The notes under the pieces: generated by a model
What the model was told of the DNA's origin: nothing
The model's database searches: none
Seen by the model: the letters and a program-made list of their open reading frames with translations, nothing else
Source of the DNA: Deltaproteobacteria bacterium
GTDB taxonomy: Bacteria > Desulfobacterota > Syntrophorhabdia > Syntrophorhabdales > JANXAF01
DNA length: 64,000 bases
NCBI GenBank assembly: GCA_026417175.1
Contig: JAOADT010000002.1
Coordinates: 66,981 to 130,980 of the forward strand
Direction: 5' to 3'
In this document: positions 33,669-41,884 of the stretch, one piece after another
Layout of the letters: every line of letters starts with the position of its first letter
Numbering within the stretch: the first letter of the stretch is position 1
Program-made: the position numbers and the translations under genes

Positions 33669-34936
33669 AAAATCCCCTCTTTTAACACTCCAGGTACAAT
33701 CTCGTTCTTTACTAAATCTCTGAAAGTCTCCCTTTTTCTTATCAAGTAGGCATCCTTACCAGAAACGAGGACTTCCGCTGGCCTTCTCCTTTCATTATAG
33801 TTTGAAGACATAGAAAATCCATAGGCACCAGCACTCATAATGGCAAGAAGATCTCCTTCGTTCTGATTTGGAATAAGCCTATCCTTTGCAAAAAAATCGC
33901 TCGATTCACATATGGGACCCACAACATCTACTTTAATTTGCTCAGATCCTTTACTACTTACAGGTAAAATCTCGTGATGGGCATTATAAAACGCCGGTCT
34001 TAAAAGATCATTCATAGCGGCATCCACAATGTAAAAGGTTTTGTCTTTGGTCCTTTTCACGTATATGATTCTTGTGAGAAGAACTCCGCTATTACCGACT
34101 ATCACCCTCCCAGGTTCAAGAATAAGAGTGTAATCTTTCCCTTTAAGGAGAGCCTGTATTTCTCTACCATATTCTTCAGGATGTGGAGGTATCTCATCTT
34201 TGTATGGTATACCCAGTCCCCCTCCAATATCCAAGTATTTTATATCAACTCCAGAATTTCTAAGTCTCTCTCCCAAATTCATAAGTGAAACAAGTGCCTC
34301 GAGGAATGGAGAAATTTCAAGTATCTGCGATCCTATATGCGAAGAGACACCCACAGGTTTGAGATATTTATCATCCTTAATTGTTAAATAGAGTCTTTCA
34401 GCGTCCGAAATCGCCAGTCCAAATTTATTCTTTCTCAATCCTGTAGTTATATACGGGTGAGTTTTGGGATCTATGTCTGGATTGACTCTTATAGAGACAT
34501 TTGTCTGTTTCTTACTTCTGTGCGCAATCTCTCTTAGTCTGTTTAATTCACTTTCCGACTCCACGTTAATAAGGAGAATCTTCTTCTTTACAGCTCTTTC
34601 AATCTCTTCATCTGTTTTCCCAACGCCTGAAAAAACGATCTTTTTGGGAGAGATTCCAGCTTTTAAAGCTTTCTGCAATTCTCCCCCTGATACAACATCT
34701 GCACCACTTCCAAAAGTTTTAAGAAGACTGAGTATCGCAAGATTTGAATTGGCTTTAACTGAATAACAAACTAGGTGAGGTATCTCGCCGAAGGACGAAT
34801 CAAAAACTGCATAATGTCTTTTTAAGGTTTTTGCACTATAAACATATACAGGCGTTCCAAACCTCTCACTAATATCCTTTAATGGAACATCCTCGCAATA
34901 AAGCTCATTTTGCTTATACGTAAAAAAGTGCATCAC
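33665..34936 (-). CDS. lysA: Diaminopimelate decarboxylase
   Basis: LysA performs the last lysine step. The 423-residue alanine-racemase-fold enzyme has the PLP lysine in CYSVKANSNLAIL, the cofactor-binding GGGLGIPY and EPGRVIVGN, and the active-site cysteine in VGPICESSDFFA. Its C-terminal AYGFSMSSNYN is also standard. It overlaps the FN3-protein gene upstream by four bases and dapF downstream by four. Confidence 0.95.
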   Translation of the reverse strand: MMHFFTYKQNELYCEDVPLKDISERFGTPVYVYSAKTLKRHYAVFDSSFGEIPHLVCYSVKANSNLAILSLLKTFGSGADVVSGGELQKALKAGISPKKIVFSGVGKTDEEIERAVKKKILLINVESESELNRLREIAHRSKKQTNVSIRVNPDIDPKTHPYITTGLRKNKFGLAISDAERLYLTIKDDKYLKPVGVSSHIGSQILEISPFLEALVSLMNLGERLRNSGVDIKYLDIGGGLGIPYKDEIPPHPEEYGREIQALLKGKDYTLILEPGRVIVGNSGVLLTRIIYVKRTKDKTFYIVDAAMNDLLRPAFYNAHHEILPVSSKGSEQIKVDVVGPICESSDFFAKDRLIPNQNEGDLLAIMSAGAYGFSMSSNYNERRRPAEVLVSGKDAYLIRKRETFRDLVKNEIVPGVLKEGIL

Positions 34937-35922
34937 TCTTCTCCTATATGGACTATGGCGTAATTAGAATCTTCACTTTCATCTCCACCGTAACTAACAG
35001 ATCTCACGATGTAGTAGACGTACCTTCCTTTCGGATACTCACGGTCTACAAAAATAGTATGTTCAGCGGTCACCTCTCCTATCCTTTCGAGTTTATTTTG
35101 GGCGCTCCTATAAATTCGAAACGCTTTTATAACATCTTTTTTCTCAATCTGCCAAGAAATGTTTATAGCGTCTTCCTTTTTTTCAGCAATTACGTTAAAA
35201 GGTGGCAACACAAACTTATCAGGTTTATAGACGATCTCAATCCTCTTACCCTCTCCTTCTAAAATTAGATTCTCTTCCTTTCTTAATTTCCGTACTTCAT
35301 AAACATAGGTTCCTTCTTTTTTTATCGTACTGTCCCTATAAAAAGATAAATCGATCGGTTTTTCATTTAACGGAAAAAAAGAGTAGCTACCTTTATCATA
35401 TCTGTAAACATTGTAAAAATAACCCTCCTCCTTTTCCCACTTGATTTCAATTATTCCTCCCACATTTCTAATTTCAACCCCTTTTACAGTCCCGGGCGGT
35501 TTTTTCCATGTTATAGAAAACGGATTTGACGGACCAATATTTAAACCATCCTTTGTGTAAGGATAAACTCTGTAAACGTAAGTCAAATTTGGGATTAGCT
35601 CTTCGTCAAAAAAGTATATTCGATCTTTATAGCGCGTTACAAATTCGGAAGACTTTATTTTTAGATCCCTTTCTTTTTCACCTATCTTTCTCCCTTCCTT
35701 TTTTTCTTCCCGTATAATTTTGAATCCGTCAAGTTCTATCTGTGACGATCGATCTTTTGGAATTGAAAAAGAAAGAAAAAGAATACCGTCTTTTACATCT
35801 CCTTTCAGGTCACTTATAACATATGTAGGTGAAATAGATTTGGGGATAGGCGAAGCCTTTTTCCCACAAGTAGTAAGCGAAACGATCAGGCTAAGAATCA
35901 AGATAAGCCTTTTCCCTTTCAA
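34933..35922 (-). CDS. Exported fibronectin-type-III-like protein, possible lipoprotein
   Basis: The 330-residue protein starts with a basic N-terminus and a hydrophobic stretch (RLILILSLIVSLTTC), then GKKASPIPKS. The LTTC-G context is a weak lipobox, so outer-membrane anchoring is plausible. The remainder is beta-rich and lysine-rich with two or three FN3-like modules (for example VYRVYPYTKDGLNIGPSNPFS and FRIYRSAQNKLERIGEV). I prefer TTG at 35922, preceded by GGTGGAG; the longer frame from 35955 extends further into argH. Similar small FN3 lipoproteins sit next to lysA and argH in several deltaproteobacteria as far as I recall; the function is unknown. Confidence 0.7.
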   Translation of the reverse strand: MKGKRLILILSLIVSLTTCGKKASPIPKSISPTYVISDLKGDVKDGILFLSFSIPKDRSSQIELDGFKIIREEKKEGRKIGEKERDLKIKSSEFVTRYKDRIYFFDEELIPNLTYVYRVYPYTKDGLNIGPSNPFSITWKKPPGTVKGVEIRNVGGIIEIKWEKEEGYFYNVYRYDKGSYSFFPLNEKPIDLSFYRDSTIKKEGTYVYEVRKLRKEENLILEGEGKRIEIVYKPDKFVLPPFNVIAEKKEDAINISWQIEKKDVIKAFRIYRSAQNKLERIGEVTAEHTIFVDREYPKGRYVYYIVRSVSYGGDESEDSNYAIVHIGEE

Positions 35923-37264
35923 TCTGAATCTCCACCTCCCGGAAGGATGCCCCACCAGTTGTTTTCCTCATTGTTATTATTTTATAGGGATCCATAAGTT
36001 CGTAAATGTCCTCTTCAAATAACTGACAGAAACTCTTTAGCTCTTCTATTTTAAGATCTTTTAGTTTTATTCCACGTCTTTCGCATTCTTTCACCATTCT
36101 ACCCACGGTTTTATGGGCATCTCTAAAAGGCATACCTTTAGCGACAAGATACTCTGCTATTTCAGTAGCTTCTATGTAGCTACTCTGAATTGCGTCTTCC
36201 ATACCTTTTCTGTTCAACTGCATTTCTTTAATACACAAGACCATTATAGAAAGTGAGGCTTTTGTTATGTCCAGTGCATGAAAGAGCGCTTCTTTGTCCT
36301 CCTGTAAATCCCTGTTATACGTTGAAGAAAGGCCTTTAAATAAAATCAAAAGGCTAAGAAGATCACCTATAACCCGAGATGTCTTTCCTCTTATTAGCTC
36401 TAGAACGTCAGGATTCCTCTTGTGAGGCATTATGCTACTTCCAGTAAGTAATCTTTCAGGCAACTTAAAAAAGGAAAATTCATCGCTAGAGAATATGATA
36501 AGATCCTCACACAATCTTGAAAGGTGAATCATTATCATTGAGAAAGCATATAGGGTATCTAGTATAAAATCTCTGTCAGAGACGGTATCCATACTGTTTT
36601 CCGTGATTCTAGAGAAACCAAGCCTTTCTCTTAAATATTCCCTGTCGAGTGGCAAAGTGGACCCGGCAAGAGCGCCTGAACCGAGTGGCATAGCATCAAC
36701 TGCTCTTAAAGCATTTTTTAATCGCTCCCTGTCTCTTTTAAACATAAAGTAATAGGACAGGATATAGTGCGAGAAGGGAACAATCTGAGCTTTTTGCAAA
36801 TGAGTGAAACCAGGCATGATAGCGTCCTTTTCAGTTTCTGCTTTTCTTATGATGCATCTCATAAGTTCTAAAAGTTCTTCTTCAACCTGTTTTAGTTCGT
36901 GTCTCAAAAACAATCTCGTATCTAAAGAGACTTGATCATTTCGGCTTCTGCCTGTATGTAGCTTCCTTCCAGGTTCCCCAATCTTTTCTACTAATCTTGC
37001 CTCAATATGCATATGTATATCTTCCAGCTTTTCTGAGAAATTAAAAACCCCACCTTCTATTTCTTCTTTTATTTCTTCTAAGGCCTTTACGATTTTTCTT
37101 TTTTCCTCTTCTGAAATCAGTCCCTGTTTTTCCAACATTTCAGCGTGAGCTATACTACCGATTATGTCGTAAAGATAAAGTCTCTTATCTATATGGATAG
37201 ACGCCGTAAACCTTTCCACTAAATCGTGTGTGACTTCCGAAAATCTTCCGTCCCAGGGTTTCAT
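35891..37264 (-). CDS. argH: Argininosuccinate lyase
   Basis: ArgH splits argininosuccinate into arginine and fumarate. The 457-residue protein has WDGRFSEVTHDLVERF at the start, HTGRSRNDQVSLDTRL, PGFTHLQKAQ, and the superfamily signature GSSIMPHKRNPD carrying the catalytic serine. It overlaps the PLP-binding-protein gene by four bases upstream. Why arginine synthesis is coupled to lysine synthesis here is not clear beyond both ending aspartate-linked routes. Confidence 0.95.
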   Translation of the reverse strand: MKPWDGRFSEVTHDLVERFTASIHIDKRLYLYDIIGSIAHAEMLEKQGLISEEEKRKIVKALEEIKEEIEGGVFNFSEKLEDIHMHIEARLVEKIGEPGRKLHTGRSRNDQVSLDTRLFLRHELKQVEEELLELMRCIIRKAETEKDAIMPGFTHLQKAQIVPFSHYILSYYFMFKRDRERLKNALRAVDAMPLGSGALAGSTLPLDREYLRERLGFSRITENSMDTVSDRDFILDTLYAFSMIMIHLSRLCEDLIIFSSDEFSFFKLPERLLTGSSIMPHKRNPDVLELIRGKTSRVIGDLLSLLILFKGLSSTYNRDLQEDKEALFHALDITKASLSIMVLCIKEMQLNRKGMEDAIQSSYIEATEIAEYLVAKGMPFRDAHKTVGRMVKECERRGIKLKDLKIEELKSFCQLFEEDIYELMDPYKIITMRKTTGGASFREVEIQIEREKAYLDS

Positions 37265-37938
37265 CTTCTCTCTCCAAAGATGGCAGTTCCAATCCTTAAC
37301 ATTGTGGCGCCTTCCTCTATGGCAACTTCAAAATCCTGAGACATTCCCATCGACAATTCGGTCATGTTCATAGCGAGTCTCTCATTGGCAATATATAGAA
37401 TTTCCCTAAGCTTTCTGAAGTGAGGTCTAGAATTCTCTGGCTCAGGAGAATAGGGAGGTATTATCATAAGTCCTATAGGCTCTATATTTTTCATGTCCTT
37501 TGCTTTCTTCAAAATATCGAAAAGTTCCTCCTCTGACCTTATCCCAGATTTAGTTTCCTCTCCAGCTAAATTCATTTGAAAGAGGACTTTTAATGGCTTA
37601 TTAGGAACATTGAGTAATTCCAAAATTCTAAGTCTGTCTATTGAATGAACGTATGAAAAGATATGAGGTACGTATTTTGCCTTGTTCGTTTGAATGTGAC
37701 CTATCATATGCCAGATTACATTTCTCTCCCTGAGAAACTCCCACTTTTTTTTCGCTTCCTGAACGTAATTCTCTCCTATATCTACTAAGCCTTCATCTAA
37801 AGCCTCTAGGATTTTTTCTACACTGACACCTTTTGTAACCCCTATCAATTTTATGTTTGCTGGGTCCCTTCCTGATCTTTCACATGCCTTTTCGATTCTA
37901 CTTCTTACGATTCTTAGTGATTCTCTTACGGATATCAC
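37261..37938 (-). CDS. Pyridoxal-phosphate homeostasis protein (YggS/PLPBP family)
   Basis: This is a 225-residue single-domain alanine-racemase-like barrel without the racemase C-terminal domain. The PLP lysine lies in LIGVTKGVSVEKI, and DIGENYVQEAKKKW, WHMIGHIQTNKAKYV and LSMGMSQDFEVAIEEGATMLRIGTAIFG (in parts) are the family landmarks. The protein binds PLP and buffers vitamin B6 and amino-acid pools. It lies between maf and argH with four-base overlaps. Confidence 0.93.
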   Translation of the reverse strand: MISVRESLRIVRSRIEKACERSGRDPANIKLIGVTKGVSVEKILEALDEGLVDIGENYVQEAKKKWEFLRERNVIWHMIGHIQTNKAKYVPHIFSYVHSIDRLRILELLNVPNKPLKVLFQMNLAGEETKSGIRSEEELFDILKKAKDMKNIEPIGLMIIPPYSPEPENSRPHFRKLREILYIANERLAMNMTELSMGMSQDFEVAIEEGATMLRIGTAIFGERR

Positions 37939-38525
37939 GAAAGGATGCCCAAGTTTTGGAGAGCCTCTGTAACCTCGCAGATGGGTAACCCTATCACGTT
38001 TGCGTAAGACCCCTTTATCTCTTTTATCATGTAACCCCCTTTTCCTTGTATCGCATATGATCCGGCTTTTCCAAAGGGTTCTGACGTTTTAATATATTTT
38101 ATGATTTCCTCATCTGTGAGGTCTTTTATAAAGACTTTTGTCTCTACTGCATGGGTATAGTAAATGTTCCTTTGTAAATTCACTATGCTGAATCCTGTTA
38201 TAACCTTGTGCCATTTGCCTTTTAGCGTTTTGAGTGTCATAAAAGCGTGCTCTTCATTTTTCGGCTTTCCAATAAGTTTGTTTTTATAGACCACTACTGT
38301 GTCAGCACCAATTACCCACTTATCAGGGAAGTAGTTTCCTATTGTTAAAGCTTTCTCCAAAGAGATCCTAAGTACGTAACTTTTCGGCGACTCCCCTTTC
38401 TTTCTCTCCTCTTTTATAGACGGAGGCACTATCGAAAATGGTATGCCTAGAGTCCTAAGAAGGTCTACCCTCCTTGGAGACTCACTCGCCAGTATAATAG
38501 AATGACCATTTTTCAGCTGGAACAT
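37935..38525 (-). CDS. maf: Maf-like nucleoside triphosphate pyrophosphatase
   Basis: Maf proteins hydrolyse non-canonical or canonical nucleotides and limit septation in some species. The 196-residue protein has IILASESPRRVDLL at the N-terminus (the ASxSPRR motif), then VIGADTVVVYKNKLIGKP and SYAIQGKGGYMIKEIKGSYANVIGLP (in parts). It is the first gene of the long minus-strand run to bioD. The ATG is only about 12 bases from a TATAAT box and has no Shine-Dalgarno, so the message may be nearly leaderless. Confidence 0.92.
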   Translation of the reverse strand: MFQLKNGHSIILASESPRRVDLLRTLGIPFSIVPPSIKEERKKGESPKSYVLRISLEKALTIGNYFPDKWVIGADTVVVYKNKLIGKPKNEEHAFMTLKTLKGKWHKVITGFSIVNLQRNIYYTHAVETKVFIKDLTDEEIIKYIKTSEPFGKAGSYAIQGKGGYMIKEIKGSYANVIGLPICEVTEALQNLGILS

Positions 38526-38536
38526 AGATCTGTTAA

Positions 38537-38563
38537 ATTATATAAAAATTGGGACAAATTCAA
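38537..38563 (-). promoter_or_regulatory. Candidate promoter for maf and the downstream amino-acid operon
   Basis: On the minus strand TATAAT (38542-38537) is preceded at 15 bases by TTGAAT (38563-38558). The spacer is short, but the position in the divergent gap before maf fits. Initiation would fall a few bases before the ATG. Confidence 0.4.
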
Positions 38564-38601
38564 GATAAAATTCTAAAGACAAACTACTAGAGGAGGTTCA
38601 A

Positions 38602-38928
38602 ATGACAATCCAAATAACTACTACGGCCGACAAGAAGCAGGTTCTTGAGGAGATTGCAAAAAAACTTTTGGAAGAAAGACTGATTGGATGCGCCCAGATC
38701 ATTGGTCCTGTGAAAAGCATTTATTGGTGGGAGGGTAAAATTGTAGAAGAGGAAGAGTTCCTCTGCTTCATGAAGACAAAGGCGGAACTTTTTGATGCGG
38801 TTAAAGACATGATAAAAGACCTCCACCCTTATGAGGTACCGGAAATTATCGGAATAAAGGCCGAGATGGTATCCAGAGATTACGAACTTTGGCTCGAGAA
38901 TGAAACAAAAAATAAACCAAACGATTGA
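38602..38928 (+). CDS. cutA: Divalent-cation tolerance protein CutA1
   Basis: CutA1 is a small trimeric ferredoxin-like protein linked with copper and divalent-metal tolerance. The 108-residue sequence has LLEERLIGCAQIIGPVKSIYWWEGKI (in parts; the IYWWEGKI stretch is the hallmark), FLCFMKTKAELFDAV, and HPYEVPEIIGI near the C-terminus. GAGGAGG lies six bases upstream of the ATG. It stands alone before the acyl-CoA ligase operon, whose promoter overlaps its stop codon. Confidence 0.95.
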   Translation: MTIQITTTADKKQVLEEIAKKLLEERLIGCAQIIGPVKSIYWWEGKIVEEEEFLCFMKTKAELFDAVKDMIKDLHPYEVPEIIGIKAEMVSRDYELWLENETKNKPND

Positions 38929-38953
38929 CCAAAATCTCTAGAAATTGTAATAT
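38925..38953 (+). promoter_or_regulatory. Promoter of the acyl-CoA ligase operon
   Basis: TTGACC (38925-38930) and TAATAT (38948-38953) are separated by 17 bases. The -35 element overlaps the cutA stop codon. Initiation near 38960 would leave a leader of about 17 bases with AGGAGGATCC before the ATG at 38977. Confidence 0.6.
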
Positions 38954-38976
38954 TTAGAAAAAAGACAGGAGGATCC

Positions 38977-40554
38977 ATGATTCACGGCGATCAGGGAGAG
39001 TTTTTTAATGCAGCTGACTACTTTATAGATAGGAATATCAGGCAGGGCAGAGGCCACAAGATAGCAATTTATACGGAACACAGAAACTACACGTATAATG
39101 ATGTCCAAAAAATGGTGAACAAAACCGGAAACGGTTTCAGAGAGCTAGGTGTACGGATAGATGATAGAATAGCTATGCTCATATTGGATTCACCCGTTTT
39201 TTATGCGGTATTTTTTGGAGCAATAAAAATTGGAGCGGTTCCGATTCCTCTTAATACCATGCTTACACCTGACGACTACGAGTATTACCTAAATGATAGT
39301 AGGGCAAAAGTGCTTGTGGTCTCGGAGGAACTCTATCCTTTAATAAAAGGCATAAAAGGTGATCTACCTTACTTAAGAGACCTCATAATAATCTCTGAGA
39401 CAGAAGGTGCACATGCGCCCTTTAAGCAAAAATACAAACATGCTCCTTCTGAGTTAAAACCAGAATTTACAACAAGGGATGACGTAGGTTTCTGGCTTTA
39501 TAGTTCGGGATCGACAGGATCTCCAAAAGGGGCGATTCACTCACAATATGACATGGTAGTTACTTCCAAAGCGTATGCCCAGGGTATTTTGAATCTAAAT
39601 GAAAACGATATTTGTCTTTCTGCATCCCGACTTTTCTTTGCATATGGGCTAGGTGGAGGTATGTACTTTCCTCTTTCCGTTGGAGCATCAGCTGTGTTGA
39701 GTCCAAAAAGACCAACTCCTGAGCATATATTCTCATTGCTCAGAAGGTTTCGTCCAACAGTCTTCTTTGGAATTCCCACACTTTACGCTCAGATGCTGGA
39801 ATATAAAGAGAAAGAAGATAAGATGAAAGGGACACCACCTGATCCTAATGCGGATCATGAATTTGCGTCAGTCAGAGTGTGCGTCTCATCGGGGGAGGCG
39901 CTACCTCCAGATATATTCTATAGGTGGAAAGAGAGGTTCGGTATCGAAATAATAGATGGGATCGGATCTACCGAGGTGCTACATATATTTTGTTCGAACA
40001 GACCGGGCGAAATAAAACCAGGCTCAGCGGGTAAGCCCGTTCCAGGCTATGAACTAAAAATTGTTGATGAGGAAGGAAGAGAAGTGCCGCAGGGTCAAAT
40101 TGGTACGCTTCTTGTGAAAGGCGAGAGCATTGCCCAGCAATACTGGAAAAAAAGGGAAAAAACTAGGCTTACTATGCAGGGCGAATGGATAAACACTGGA
40201 GATAAGTTTTTCGTTGACGAGGACGGCTATTACTGGTACGCCGGAAGATCCGATGATATGCTCAAAGTTGGCGGAATATGGGTCTCTCCAATCGAGGTAG
40301 AAAATTGCATTAGACAACATCCATCGGTCTCTGAGGTGGCTGTTGTTGGAAAAGAGGATGAAAACGGCTTAGTAAAACCGAAAGCGTATGTAGTGCTTAA
40401 AGATGGATATGATCCGTCCGAAGCACTAGAAGCTGAGATAAAGCAATGGGTTCTTGATAGACTTGCAAAGTACAAATACCCACGTTGGGTGGAGTTTGTA
40501 AAAGAATTACCAAAAAGCACTACCGGGAAAATTCAACGATTTAAACTCCGGTAG
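38977..40554 (+). CDS. Benzoate-CoA-ligase-family acyl/aryl-CoA synthetase
   Basis: This is an AMP-forming ligase of the ANL superfamily, 525 residues. It has the P-loop-like YSSGSTGSPKGAIHS (residues about 173-187), the ATP-binding region DGIGSTEVLHIFCSNRPG, and the C-terminal hinge and lysine regions GRSDDMLKVGGIWVSP and LPKSTTGKIQRFKLR. The overall shape (FFNAADYFIDRNIRQGRGHKIAIY at the start, in parts) is that of the benzoate-CoA ligase family. These activate aromatic acids such as benzoate or hydroxybenzoates for anaerobic degradation. The exact substrate cannot be read from sequence. An MFS transporter gene follows after nine bases. Confidence 0.88.
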   Translation: MIHGDQGEFFNAADYFIDRNIRQGRGHKIAIYTEHRNYTYNDVQKMVNKTGNGFRELGVRIDDRIAMLILDSPVFYAVFFGAIKIGAVPIPLNTMLTPDDYEYYLNDSRAKVLVVSEELYPLIKGIKGDLPYLRDLIIISETEGAHAPFKQKYKHAPSELKPEFTTRDDVGFWLYSSGSTGSPKGAIHSQYDMVVTSKAYAQGILNLNENDICLSASRLFFAYGLGGGMYFPLSVGASAVLSPKRPTPEHIFSLLRRFRPTVFFGIPTLYAQMLEYKEKEDKMKGTPPDPNADHEFASVRVCVSSGEALPPDIFYRWKERFGIEIIDGIGSTEVLHIFCSNRPGEIKPGSAGKPVPGYELKIVDEEGREVPQGQIGTLLVKGESIAQQYWKKREKTRLTMQGEWINTGDKFFVDEDGYYWYAGRSDDMLKVGGIWVSPIEVENCIRQHPSVSEVAVVGKEDENGLVKPKAYVVLKDGYDPSEALEAEIKQWVLDRLAKYKYPRWVEFVKELPKSTTGKIQRFKLR

Positions 40555-40562
40555 TTAATGGA

Positions 40563-41741
40563 ATGGAGGGGGAACTTAGATCAAGGCCATTTGTAAGTCT
40601 GATATTGGCAAGTACTTTTAACGCCTGGGCATTTTACTCGTTAGTTCCCACCCTTCCTTTATATCTTTTTGAAACTCTCGGCTTGAGTTTTTCCGAGATA
40701 GGTCTTGTAATCTCATCTTTTTCCATATCTGTGATACTATTCCGCCCTTTTGCAGGATACATAGTCGATAGAATTCCAAGAACAAAATTGCTGAAAATTA
40801 CCTTGGCAGCTGTGTCTTTAATATACGCCATTTATCCCAGTCTAGATAAGAAAGAAGAACTGATAATCTTGAGAATCCTTCACGGTATCCTGTTTGGGAT
40901 AAGTTCATCAGCCCTCTCCGCCATCGCAGCTGACTCTGCTTCCCTTTCTAAGATTGGTCAGGCCATATCCCTTTACTCTCTTACAATACCCCTTGGCATG
41001 ATAATTGGATCAGTTACCGGACTTACGCTCCTTAAACACTTGGGTGCTCAGGTTATGTTTCAAGTGACTCTTTTTGTTTCGTTACTTTCGTTATTTTTCA
41101 CAATTTTTTTAGGCAGTTTTTATCCATTAAAAGAGAAAAAACACAAATCTGTTATAAGCGATCTCCTACTTAAAGACGCTATCCCTTTTTCCCTATCCAT
41201 GATTTTTCCCATGGTAATATACGGAGCAGTCAATACATTTGTAAGTATCCATGCAAAGCAGACGGGCCTTCGCTCAGTAGAAGTGTTTTTTCTGCTTTTT
41301 TCCATATTCTTATTACTTGCTCGTTTTTTCACCGGCAAATTGTTTGACAGGGGCAAGATAAGGACTCTTTTATTTACTGGGATTGTTCTAATATTTTTTG
41401 GTACGCTCGGTCTTGGTTTTTCAATGACTGATTGTCATTTCTTTCTTTCTGGAATTTTGTGCGGTTCAGGATTTGGTATACTTATGCCTACTTGTCAAGC
41501 TGCAATAAATGTGATAGCAGAACCACAAAAGCGAGGCTCAGCTAATTCAACTTATTTCCTATCATATGACCTTGGAATTGGTGTTAGTTCATACATGTTG
41601 GGGCACCTGCTAGATACCACACCTGTGGGCAGTGTATACTTGGCCCTTTCTTTACTTTGTTTAGTTTCAGCTTTTCTAATGTTTAAGTTTGCGATACCTC
41701 AGTTTGAAATTAGAGCAGCACCTAGATATCGTCAGCTATGA
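40563..41741 (+). CDS. Major facilitator superfamily transporter
   Basis: The 392-residue protein has about twelve hydrophobic segments and the MFS motif A region [14 protein letters not shown] after the second span. It follows the acyl-CoA ligase gene closely and may import the aromatic or other carboxylic acid that the ligase activates (inference). No drug-pump-specific motif stands out. Its 3' end overlaps by six bases the stop of the small ribosomal protein gene on the minus strand. Confidence 0.85.
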   Translation: MEGELRSRPFVSLILASTFNAWAFYSLVPTLPLYLFETLGLSFSEIGLVISSFSISVILFRPFAGYIVDRIPRTKLLKITLAAVSLIYAIYPSLDKKEELIILRILHGILFGISSSALSAIAADSASLSKIGQAISLYSLTIPLGMIIGSVTGLTLLKHLGAQVMFQVTLFVSLLSLFFTIFLGSFYPLKEKKHKSVISDLLLKDAIPFSLSMIFPMVIYGAVNTFVSIHAKQTGLRSVEVFFLLFSIFLLLARFFTGKLFDRGKIRTLLFTGIVLIFFGTLGLGFSMTDCHFFLSGILCGSGFGILMPTCQAAINVIAEPQKRGSANSTYFLSYDLGIGVSSYMLGHLLDTTPVGSVYLALSLLCLVSAFLMFKFAIPQFEIRAAPRYRQL

Positions 41742-41831
41742 CTCCTTCTTTTTCTTTTTTTTCGGTCTAAACTTTCCGAATGTACCCTTCCATATTTTTC
41801 CTCTCCTTGTTTTTCTATCTCCTTTTCCCAT
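41736..41831 (-). CDS. Small ribosomal subunit protein bTHX (31 residues)
   Basis: I found this by translating the gap between the MFS and ade genes. The ATG at 41831 has GGGAGG six bases upstream, and the frame ends with TAG at 41736. The peptide opens [20 protein letters not shown], continues [11 protein letters not shown], and matches the tiny Thx protein of the 30S subunit (MGKGD, R-R-GKI-W-G, GK-RP-KKK) very closely. In Thermus it binds the head of the 16S rRNA. The gene follows ade at 53 bases, so it may be cotranscribed. Its size makes it easy to miss in automatic annotation. Confidence 0.93.
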   Translation of the reverse strand: MGKGDRKTRRGKIWKGTFGKFRPKKKKKKES

Positions 41832-41884
41832 ACTTGCCTCCCTAAAACTGAATAGATATTTTTACTTCTAAGTCCTAAGTTATG

